A stretch of DNA of 64,000 bases from assembly GCA_031398625.1 (NCBI GenBank), contig JANNNQ010000447.1:1-64000 (forward strand). The letters run 5' to 3'. Under the pieces are notes generated by a model. The model was not told the origin of the DNA. It saw only the letters and a program-made list of their open reading frames with translations, and did no database searches. This document shows positions 1 to 5,807 of the stretch, one piece after another. Position 1 is the first letter of the stretch. Every line of letters starts with the position of its first letter. Made by a program: the position numbers and the translations under genes. This DNA is from CAIUGU01 sp031398625. Its GTDB lineage: Bacteria; Pseudomonadota; Gammaproteobacteria; Steroidobacterales; Steroidobacteraceae.

Positions 1-1006
1 CCAACGTGAAGGCGCCCGTTGCGTAAGTGTGCCCTGGGCCGGTTCCAAACCAGGTATGAGTGCGCCACGCCTCGGCGGCGTACTCGTAGGCAAGTGAACG
101 CTGACCGTATGACAGGTCCGCTTGACCGTCCCCGTTGAGGACCGTTACGGCCGAGCGAACGCGGGAGTCGAACCACGCTGGGTCATCGACAGCCACCGCG
201 ACCAGGCGGGGGACGAGAACGAATAGTGCGCCACCGACCGTGACGGCGATGAGAATGGCGCGACCCGGACCGATACGGCCATTGCGGCGGCTGCCAATGG
301 CTCCGATCAGGGCTGCCCCGAAAGCCACGATGGACCGCGCACCGCTTGTGATCATGACGGCCGGGATGATGACGCCTGTCGATGCCCACCGCACGGCATG
401 TTGCCCGGCGGCGACTTTGGCTAGGGCCATGCTCATTCCGAGGGCGGCTAAGCACCCGGATCCGAGCAGGACGCGCCCGAACGGGAGCGATGAGACTCCT
501 CGCCGTTCCAGCCAGTCGGCGGCGAACCCGATGGCCGCGAGGACACCGCAGAGGGCGATGAGTCTGGCGATGGAGGTTTCGCTAATCTCGTGTGCGGCGT
601 CAAGAGCGATGATCGGAGCCATGGTGAGCAGGAGGTACGGGAACGCGTCTCTAATCCAGTTCATCGACGTGGTCTCGCCGGACGTTGCCACGAGGAATGA
701 GGTGGCAAGAAGCGCGATCAAGGCCACCGTTGCGGGGATCACGGGCCGGAAGACATGCAACCACGGCGCGTCTGATTGCCCAACTCTGACCATCGAAAGG
801 GCTGTCACGAGGGCCGCGCCAGCAAGATAGATGAGCTTTGGACCTCCAACGGAGTCGCTCTGCTGGAAGACGAGCATCCCGCCGACGACGAACCAGCCGA
901 GGCGCAGCTTCGCGGACGCGATGAACGCAACGAGGGGCATCGCGATAAGTGGGGCGACGACGACGAGGACGCCGAGAGCTGCGACTGTCGCGAAACTTAA
1001 GGTCAT
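1..1006 (-). CDS. Wzy/WaaL-like polytopic membrane protein, partial
   Basis: Reads leftward from an ATG at 1006 and stays open to the window edge (335 codons visible, C-terminus missing). The product is very hydrophobic, with many membrane-spanning segments separated by short charged loops. Near the visible end, YGQRSLAYEYAAEAW followed by W-F-G-T-G-P-G resembles the extracellular arginine-containing loop and GxGPG turn of O-antigen polymerase/ligase proteins. Its ATG overlaps the stop of the upstream small gene (ATGA), suggesting translational coupling. In a phage it could change the host envelope during lysogeny; alternatively this edge is host DNA. The family is assigned by pattern only. 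Confidence 0.6.
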   Translation of the reverse strand, partial: MTLSFATVAALGVLVVVAPLIAMPLVAFIASAKLRLGWFVVGGMLVFQQSDSVGGPKLIYLAGAALVTALSMVRVGQSDAPWLHVFRPVIPATVALIALLATSFLVATSGETTSMNWIRDAFPYLLLTMAPIIALDAAHEISETSIARLIALCGVLAAIGFAADWLERRGVSSLPFGRVLLGSGCLAALGMSMALAKVAAGQHAVRWASTGVIIPAVMITSGARSIVAFGAALIGAIGSRRNGRIGPGRAILIAVTVGGALFVLVPRLVAVAVDDPAWFDSRVRSAVTVLNGDGQADLSYGQRSLAYEYAAEAWRTHTWFGTGPGHTYATGAFTL

Positions 1007-1167
1007 TGCGGGCGGCTGCCTTTGGGTCGCTCTGCGGTTTGATCGGGCATTCGGTTCCCCTCGGGCTCGGCCGTCGTCGTTCGGCACACCTGAACACGGA
1101 TCGCTACCTCAGCGCCACGCAATGTGCATGGAACGAGGCGTACGGGGACTTCCGTGCTGGTCACCAT
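1003..1167 (-). CDS. small hypothetical protein, 54 aa
   Basis: A 54-codon leftward frame from ATG 1167. It overlaps the 3' end of the zinc-ribbon gene upstream by 7 nt and the start of the membrane-protein gene downstream by 4 nt (ATGA). The N-terminal half is mixed hydrophobic, the C-terminal half is rich in Arg, Pro and Gln. No family is recognised. Its reality rests mainly on the tight overlaps on both sides, which would couple translation across the three genes. Confidence 0.4.
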   Translation of the reverse strand: MVTSTEVPVRLVPCTLRGAEVAIRVQVCRTTTAEPEGNRMPDQTAERPKGSRPQ

Positions 1168-1334
1168 CCGGTGATGTAGTCGTCGAACTCCTCAAGGCAG
1201 GGCTCGCTGTGGAAGAAGTACCGTCCGCGCCGCCATCTCGTGCCCGCGAATGAGCATCCGCATTGGTGACATTTCCTGAGAGTGTCCGGGTTGGGCGTTC
1301 TTGGCTTCAGGAGGTTGGCCAGGGTGGCAAGCAT
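1161..1334 (-). CDS. small putative zinc-ribbon protein, 57 aa
   Basis: A 57-codon leftward frame starting at ATG 1334. It contains a Cys-His-Gln-Cys-Gly-Cys knuckle around residues 21-26 and one further Cys near residue 45, with a basic RWRRGRYFF segment between them, which fits a small metal-binding or nucleic-acid-binding peptide. It is first in a leftward run of three overlapping genes. The 1335-1474 gap upstream separates it from the divergent gene at 1475 and should hold promoters; I see no strong consensus boxes there. Function unknown. Confidence 0.5.
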   Translation of the reverse strand: MLATLANLLKPRTPNPDTLRKCHQCGCSFAGTRWRRGRYFFHSEPCLEEFDDYITGW

Positions 1335-1474
1335 CCGGCGAGTCTGCCGTGGGTCGGGGTTGCATGCGGCAGTTACTGGCGGTTCACGACCGAACTGCTG
1401 ATCCCGCCCGCAGGGGAATGTCGCCGACTTGCTGCCGTCCGTCCCGCTTGCGTCGCCGCGTTAGCCTCGTCCGT

Positions 1475-1642
1475 ATGGATACCGAACTGACCACTGAACA
1501 GCGCTTGGCCGCGATCGAAGCCCGCCAACGCCGTTACCGCCAGCACGATGATTCGTGCGCCGTTCTCCCGGAGGGGACGTCTCTGGTGTTACGGAACGAG
1601 GACTGTGATTGCTGGTTGAGTCGGGAACCTGCAACGGCCTGA
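1475..1642 (+). CDS. small hypothetical protein, 55 aa
   Basis: Rightward 55-codon frame from ATG 1475, beginning MDTELTTEQRLAAIEARQRR, a charged helical N-terminus, and ending with a Cys-Asp-Cys-Trp motif. No Shine-Dalgarno sequence is obvious before the ATG. A strong hairpin follows 30 nt after the stop. The family is not recognised; the coding call rests on length, composition and position. Confidence 0.45.
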   Translation: MDTELTTEQRLAAIEARQRRYRQHDDSCAVLPEGTSLVLRNEDCDCWLSREPATA

Positions 1643-1671
1643 CGGCCCGCAGCCTGTCGTGTCAGCCTTGG

Positions 1672-1704
1672 GTGCCCCGCTCCGGGATCGAGGGAGCGGG
1701 GCAC
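1672..1704 (+). terminator. intercistronic hairpin
   Basis: Perfect 12-bp inverted repeat, GTGCCCCGCTCC at 1672-1683 and its complement at 1693-1704, lying between the genes at 1475 and 1726. There is no T-run after it, so it is an attenuator or processing hairpin rather than a clear intrinsic terminator. Confidence 0.45.
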
Positions 1705-1725
1705 TGTCGGGAACACGGAGGGACC

Positions 1726-1971
1726 ATGGCCGGCATCGACCACGAACTCGCCGAAACCCTGATCGAGGGGCTGATGGACAGGGAGGGGTTGACCGGCGAG
1801 GCGCGGGATGCGCGTCGTGCGGAACTGTGGGCCACCCAGTGGGTGAATGACGCCATGCCGTACATGGCTGAACTGGTCGCGACAGGATCGATAGTGCTGC
1901 CGCATGGTCGTGTCGACGTGGACCCGGTCACGGGTCAGAGGTCGTGGCACCCGTACGAGGACTCCCAGTAG
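1726..1971 (+). CDS. hypothetical protein, 81 aa
   Basis: Starts at ATG 1726 with GGAGG six bases upstream. The 81-residue product is acidic and helical at its N-terminus (MAGIDHELAETLIEGLMDRE) and ends DSQ. No domain is recognised. It converges with the leftward gene ending at 2005. Confidence 0.55.
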   Translation: MAGIDHELAETLIEGLMDREGLTGEARDARRAELWATQWVNDAMPYMAELVATGSIVLPHGRVDVDPVTGQRSWHPYEDSQ

Positions 1972-2004
1972 TCGCGGGGCTACTTCACACCTGCTCTGCG
2001 GACT

Positions 2005-2223
2005 TCACGTCCCCGGGAACACGGCATCAAGCCGTGCCGTCCTGACCATCTCCAGCACCAGGGCTTGCGTGTGCACCACCTGCGCCCTAGCCGCTGGCAC
2101 TGACCCGAGGTCGAGGTAGATCCGGACCTCCCCCAGCTGCCGGGCGATGTCCCCAAGGGCGGCGAGGTTGGGTGTGAACGGCCCGGTTGCGGCCCGGGTG
2201 GTGTAGGTGTCGGTACTTTCCAT
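2005..2223 (-). CDS. hypothetical protein, 72 aa
   Basis: Leftward 72-codon gene from ATG 2223; the upstream strand carries GGAGG at good spacing. The product has two amphipathic helices (NLAALGDIARQLGEVRIYL and VVHTQALVLEMVRTARLDAV). It lies downstream of a paired 13-bp operator (2334-2368). In the leftward direction a CACTTT -10-like box directly abuts the operator and a GC-rich hairpin (2247-2276) follows in the leader, so this gene probably has its own repressible promoter. Function unknown. Confidence 0.55.
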   Translation of the reverse strand: MESTDTYTTRAATGPFTPNLAALGDIARQLGEVRIYLDLGSVPAARAQVVHTQALVLEMVRTARLDAVFPGT

Positions 2224-2246
2224 TGGGGGCCTCCGTGGGGCTCCTG

Positions 2247-2276
2247 GCCCGTCCCGGGGTACGACCCGGGGCGGGC
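2247..2276 (-). other. leader hairpin of the 2005-2223 gene
   Basis: GCCCGTCCCGGG at 2247-2258 pairs with CCCGGGGCGGGC at 2265-2276 with one mismatch. It lies between the paired operator and the leftward gene, so it would form in the 5' leader. Similar leader hairpins occur after the operators at 40383, 46468 and 49593. Confidence 0.45.
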
Positions 2277-2333
2277 TTCTGCATTGACCCACCTTGCATC
2301 GGGATCGGGGCGGCAGGGCTTGAGGAGAAAGTG

Positions 2334-2368
2334 CCACGGATCGTAGATCGGAGCGCCACGGGCGGTAG
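2334..2368. promoter_or_regulatory. paired 13-bp dyad operator (pair 1)
   Basis: CCACGGATCGTAG at 2334-2346 and CCACGGGCGGTAG at 2356-2368, 22 bp apart start to start. The second copy is degenerate. It sits in the 2224-2520 gap between divergent genes. Reading leftward, the copy at 2334-2346 is followed directly by CACTTT, a possible -10 box for the 2005-2223 gene. Confidence 0.65.
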
Positions 2369-2520
2369 ACTTCGGGGAGCAAAGAAAAGACGGCCGAGAC
2401 CTTGGGGGGCCCCGACCGTCGAATCGAAACCCGCACCGACCAAGGACCCGGGTTCCGACTACGTGATGGTCTCATCTTGCCACACGCAGTCGGTTCCGGT
2501 CCGGATAGGACCAGGAACAC

Positions 2521-3312
2521 ATGCAGATCGTCCGGGCCCCACGCCCCGAAACCAACTGGACCAGCTTCGACAACGCCGTGCTTCGCGATGTCGACCTCAG
2601 CATGAAAGCTCTCGGCCTCCTGGTCAGACTCCTCAGCTACCCCAACGGGTGGCGGACCGACTACCGCACGCTTGCGAAGCAGTACCGCAAGGACGGGGAG
2701 ACGGCGTTCCGCTCGGCGTTCAAAGAGCTGAAGGCTGAGGGCTACCTCGTGCAGCAGAAGATCAGGGGCGAAGACGGCCGCTGGTCGACCACCTCCACGA
2801 TCTACGACCAGCCCCAGAAGGAAACCGAGTCTTCGCAGGTCAACGCCTGCGGTGATTTTCCACGCCGGAAAACCCACGGCGGAGAACCGCCGCTTATAAG
2901 AAGTACCGAGAAGAAGAACTTAGAAGAAGGTAGTGAATTGCATAGCCCCGCCGCTGGCGCGTCGGGTGCGCATGAAGATCCTCCGATTCCAGAGCGGGAC
3001 GCCGACGACACCGGGCCCACCTTCGTGGACTGGCGGCCGGGCGATCAAGAACTCTTCGCCGAGATCATCGGAACCACCCACATCACCAGCGATGGGACCA
3101 GCAAGTGGGACGAAGGCCGGTGGACTGTCGCAGCTTGGTATGGAGCGTTTAGGAAGCTCAAGCGTAAGGGGAAGTCAATGAATTGGCCGGGCCGGTACTT
3201 CGATGCGCTTGAGGGTGATCGGGCCGTGGAGGACTTCCTGGCATCGCTGGGACTCGAAGCAGTTGACGACGAAGCGGATGCTGATCCGTGGGCCACAACC
3301 AAAAGCGCTTAG
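2521..3312 (+). CDS. winged-helix replication-type DNA-binding protein
   Basis: 263 residues from ATG 2521. The N-terminal 100 residues contain a winged-helix pattern (LSMKALGLLVRLLSYPNGWR, then a recognition-helix region and GYLVQQ wing) typical of actinophage and actinobacterial plasmid helix-turn-helix replication proteins. A low-complexity linker follows, then a C-terminal segment (WTVAAWYGAFRKLKRKGKSMN) like those in DnaD/RepA-type proteins. The linker DNA holds two dyads and an A-rich stretch (2856-2945), which may be an origin. A second protein of similar plan lies at 50366. A role in replication or its control is inferred, not shown. Confidence 0.65.
   Translation: MQIVRAPRPETNWTSFDNAVLRDVDLSMKALGLLVRLLSYPNGWRTDYRTLAKQYRKDGETAFRSAFKELKAEGYLVQQKIRGEDGRWSTTSTIYDQPQKETESSQVNACGDFPRRKTHGGEPPLIRSTEKKNLEEGSELHSPAAGASGAHEDPPIPERDADDTGPTFVDWRPGDQELFAEIIGTTHITSDGTSKWDEGRWTVAAWYGAFRKLKRKGKSMNWPGRYFDALEGDRAVEDFLASLGLEAVDDEADADPWATTKSA
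2856..2945 (+). other. origin-like dyads plus A-rich tract inside the winged-helix gene
   Basis: TTTTCC/GGAAAA (2856-2861, 2867-2872) and GGCGG/CCGCC (2878-2882, 2887-2891) are followed by an A-rich, GC-poor stretch to about 2945 that stands out in this GC-rich DNA. Dyads next to an easily melted tract inside an initiator-type gene are a plausible replication origin. Confidence 0.3.
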
Positions 3313-3323
3313 GAGACAACGAA

Positions 3324-3770
3324 ATGGCAGTCTGCGACCACTGTGACCAGGAGATGACCGTCTCCGTCGCCTGCACCTGGAAGCCCACCGTCGAAGTTGA
3401 AGGCGTCCCACGGGAGCGCATCTCGTACCCGCCGGATGGCGACACCTCCTACCCAGTCGAGTGCCGCGACTGTGGCACCCCTCAGGGTGGCCTCCATCAT
3501 CCGGGGTGCCATGCCGAACGGTGCCCCGGTTGCGGTGGTCAGGCGATCGGCTGTGGCTGCCACTGGGAAGGCGACGAGGACGAGGAGGAGGGTGACGGTT
3601 GTTCAGCGGTGATCGAACTGGTCAGCGGGTTCCCGATGTCCTGCGGTCAGCCCAGCGGCCACGATGGGCCGCACGAGCACGGCGAGGCCGGAGTGGTTGG
3701 GGTGGCTTATGCCCGGTGGCGTGACAATCCCGACGGGTCTGTGAGTAACGAGTTCATGCAGCTTCCATGA
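3324..3770 (+). CDS. cysteine-rich zinc-ribbon-type protein
   Basis: 148 residues from ATG 3324, preceded by AGGAG. It has three Cys clusters: CDHC at the N-terminus, CRDCG near residue 49, and a CPGCGG...CGCHW block near residues 70-85, followed by an acidic run (EGDEDEEEGD). The C-terminal third has another Cys and several His residues. This layout suggests several structural zinc sites. No named family is recognised; it is the first of a packed series of accessory genes. Confidence 0.6.
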   Translation: MAVCDHCDQEMTVSVACTWKPTVEVEGVPRERISYPPDGDTSYPVECRDCGTPQGGLHHPGCHAERCPGCGGQAIGCGCHWEGDEDEEEGDGCSAVIELVSGFPMSCGQPSGHDGPHEHGEAGVVGVAYARWRDNPDGSVSNEFMQLP

Positions 3771-3801
3771 CCTGCACCCGAAACCATCTAGGAGTAACGA
3801 C

Positions 3802-3942
3802 ATGCCCAAGTATCGAATCACCGTCGACACCGTGATCGTCGTTGACGCCGACAGCGAGGACGAAGCATTGGAACGCTTCTACGGCGAGGTGTACGAAGTG
3901 GACCGCCACGGGCGCACGAGGGTTGAGGTGGTGGAGCCGTGA
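3802..3942 (+). CDS. small hypothetical protein, 46 aa
   Basis: Short gene from ATG 3802 with AGGAG at normal spacing, ending at TGA 3942, which overlaps the next GTG start by 4 nt. The product MPKYRITVDTVIVVDADSED... begins with a beta-strand pattern and then an acidic helix, the look of small actinophage proteins carrying a ferredoxin-like half. Function unknown. Confidence 0.6.
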   Translation: MPKYRITVDTVIVVDADSEDEALERFYGEVYEVDRHGRTRVEVVEP

Positions 3943-4175
3943 CCGCCACGCGCCAACCTCGCCTCCAGGTGTACTCGACGGGGTTCATCGTCCGCGACGT
4001 CCCGGGTCACACCTGGATCAGAGCCTTCGTCAGCTTCACGGGGAAGTGCCAGCCCGGACATCGCTGGCTCTACAACGGCCTGGTCCGCAGGGATGCGTGG
4101 GTGATCCGAGGTGTGGGCTTCGGGTTGATACGAATGCCGAGGCGACACTCCACCCCCACAACCAAAAGCGCCTAG
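3939..4175 (+). CDS. hypothetical protein, 78 aa
   Basis: Begins at GTG 3939 overlapping the previous stop (GTGA) and runs 78 codons. It is basic, with scattered aromatic residues and a single Cys. An AGGAGG lying within its last codons serves the next gene. No family is recognised. Confidence 0.5.
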   Translation: MTATRQPRLQVYSTGFIVRDVPGHTWIRAFVSFTGKCQPGHRWLYNGLVRRDAWVIRGVGFGLIRMPRRHSTPTTKSA

Positions 4176-4185
4176 GAGGAGCAAG

Positions 4186-4473
4186 ATGAACGAGAACGTC
4201 CGCACCGCCGCCCCCGAACGGATCATCACCCCCGTTGGCCGTGACCTCGACTTGCTCCTCAGTCTGGTCCAGCGCCTTGGTGAGCGCCGCAGCAACCTCG
4301 TTTCCGCCGCGATCATTCAGCGCGTCCACCGGGTTGGGTGGGTCAAGGCGCGCGTCCTCCTGGCGCACCTGTACGGCCGGAACATGGTCGGGCCGCCCAA
4401 CCATCTCGATCAGCACCAACTCCAGTTCGACAAGACGGAGACTCATGGGGCGAGGACGGCGACGCCACCATGA
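4186..4473 (+). CDS. FtsK-gamma-like winged-helix protein
   Basis: 95 residues from ATG 4186 behind AGGAGG. Residues 21-70 (DLLLSLVQRLGERRSNLVSA, IIQRVHRVGWVKAR, LLAHLYGRNMVGPPN) follow the FtsK gamma-domain pattern: a helix, S-x-x-x-I-Q-R, a V/I-G-W/Y-x-x-A recognition helix, then L-x-x-x-x-x-V-G-P. In FtsK this domain reads KOPS sequences on the chromosome; here it stands alone without a motor domain. It may bind KOPS-like sites or act as a small regulator. The tail after residue 75 is unrelated and unstructured. Confidence 0.6.
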   Translation: MNENVRTAAPERIITPVGRDLDLLLSLVQRLGERRSNLVSAAIIQRVHRVGWVKARVLLAHLYGRNMVGPPNHLDQHQLQFDKTETHGARTATPP

Positions 4474-4721
4474 GAATCTACGACGAGGGCGGCCACAACA
4501 CCCGCGACGCGGCGCACATCGTGGCGTGGCAGCCCTCCCGGGTCCTGGCTGAGATCGCAGCGAAGCGGGCGATCATCTCCTTCCACGAGGACTGCGGCAC
4601 CGGAAGTGGGTACTGCGACGACATCGGGCACCCCGGCGACGGGGAAAACTGCGTCACCGTGCTGTTCCTCGCTCAGCCCCTCGCGGGCCGTCCCGGCTTC
4701 GACGAAAGGTGGACGGTGTGA
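4470..4721 (+). CDS. DUF6221-like protein
   Basis: 83 residues from ATG 4470 (ATGA overlap). It carries the actinobacterial DUF6221 core: PSRVLAEIAAKRAIISFHED, a Cys-containing middle and a C-terminal LAQPLAGRPGFDERW, matching the usual ALPYADHPDYRPEW ending. It is shorter than usual at the N-terminus. The next gene encodes a second member. The function of the family is unknown; it is common in actinobacterial phages and mobile elements. Confidence 0.6.
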   Translation: MRIYDEGGHNTRDAAHIVAWQPSRVLAEIAAKRAIISFHEDCGTGSGYCDDIGHPGDGENCVTVLFLAQPLAGRPGFDERWTV

Positions 4722-5101
4722 CCCTCACCGAGTTCATGGCCGCCCAACTTGACGAGGACGAAGCCAAAGCAGAAGACCTCATCAAGCAACTGACGGCGCT
4801 GCGAGGAACGCTTCAGTCGCCGAAGTCCCTGGGGCGGATCACCCCCGGGTGGCATTCACCGACCGAGGCGATTGCGATGTGCACCCAGGCTCTGGCCGAC
4901 ATCGCGGCGAAGAGGGCGATCATCGACTGCCATGAGCCGCGACACCACCCCGACCAAGGTCAGGGCTTCCCCGCTTGGGACGAGTGCATGGGCTGTGGCG
5001 GTGACGGGAAAGGTGACTGGCCGTGCGAAACCGTGCTGATCGTCGCCTCCGTGTACCGGGGTCGGCCTGGGTGGCAGACCGCATGGGAGGTGAAGGCCTG
5101 A
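4718..5101 (+). CDS. DUF6221-like protein, full length
   Basis: 127 residues from GTG 4718 (GTGA overlap; an in-frame GTG at 4709 is possible). It begins MTLTEFMAAQLDEDEAKAED, the typical DUF6221 opening, then ADIAAKRAIIDCHEPRHH, a CMGCGGDG zinc-knuckle-like motif, and the VYRGRPGWQTAWEV ending. It is a paralogue of the preceding gene, probably from tandem duplication. Function unknown. Confidence 0.65.
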   Translation: MTLTEFMAAQLDEDEAKAEDLIKQLTALRGTLQSPKSLGRITPGWHSPTEAIAMCTQALADIAAKRAIIDCHEPRHHPDQGQGFPAWDECMGCGGDGKGDWPCETVLIVASVYRGRPGWQTAWEVKA

Positions 5102-5385
5102 TGGGCTACCAAGTCGTGAAGCAACCAGACGGACTCCTCGCCATCGTCTCCTCAGGCACCGACACCATCGTCATGTGGGACGCCGAACGCTCCGACATCG
5201 TCGACTGGTTCGTCGACATTGAAGCCAAGCGGGCACGGGAAAGCGCCGAACGGACCGTAGACGCGGTGCTCGACGGTCGACCCCGCGACGTCTACGCCCA
5301 ATTCGCGCTCACCTGGAACGAAGCCGTCGAGATGGACCGGGAACACCAAGGGGCATTCAGCACGGGGGAAGGCGTGGGAGAGTGA
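5101..5385 (+). CDS. hypothetical protein, 94 aa
   Basis: ATG 5101 overlaps the preceding TGA by one base. The 94-residue product starts with a beta-rich MGYQVVKQPDGLLAIVSSGT and continues with a long charged helix (IEAKRARESAERTVDAVLDG). No family recognised. Confidence 0.5.
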   Translation: MGYQVVKQPDGLLAIVSSGTDTIVMWDAERSDIVDWFVDIEAKRARESAERTVDAVLDGRPRDVYAQFALTWNEAVEMDREHQGAFSTGEGVGE

Positions 5386-5714
5386 CCGCCTCCGGTGGTT
5401 CGATCCCACGCCGCGAACCGAACGACGACGGCGTGCTGATCAAAATCAGCCCAGCCATGTACTCCCTCGACAACGGCGACACCTGGCACGAGGGCGACAT
5501 CTACGACCTTCCCATCCCATGGATGCCGATCAGGTACTGGCTGAAGCCGAAGAACTGGCCAGGGGAAGCGTCCTGCTGGCTCGCACAACACGGGTGGACG
5601 AACTACTGCCACGTGCACGACCGCATTCACCGGCGGTGGACGCACCGGGGATGCTGCGGGAAGCAGAGGTCGGCCGCGCTGTCGGCGCTCCGAAAGGCGG
5701 GCTTCCTGCGCTGA
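5382..5714 (+). CDS. hypothetical His/Cys-containing protein, 110 aa
   Basis: GTG 5382 overlaps the previous stop (GTGA). Residues 60-95 hold Cys and His residues (CWLAQHGWTNYCHVHDRIHR, RGCCGKQR) that could bind a metal. Last gene of the early-left cluster; a paired operator and the start of the virion operon follow. No family recognised. Confidence 0.5.
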   Translation: MTASGGSIPRREPNDDGVLIKISPAMYSLDNGDTWHEGDIYDLPIPWMPIRYWLKPKNWPGEASCWLAQHGWTNYCHVHDRIHRRWTHRGCCGKQRSAALSALRKAGFLR

Positions 5715-5727
5715 CCGCCAACGAGAG

Positions 5728-5762
5728 CTATCGATCGTAGACGTCAGCGCTACGATGTAGCG
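5728..5762. promoter_or_regulatory. paired 13-bp dyad operator (pair 2), virion operon
   Basis: CTATCGATCGTAG at 5728-5740 and CTACGATGTAGCG at 5750-5762, 22 bp apart. TACGAT (5751-5756) could be a -10 box and is followed by GGGGTCGGG at 5762, a leader sequence repeated at 9962. The portal gene starts at 5808, so this is probably the head of the late virion operon. Confidence 0.6.
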
Positions 5763-5807
5763 GGGTCGGGATTGCCAGCACGTCAGGCGTCCCGAGGAGT
5801 CACCGCA

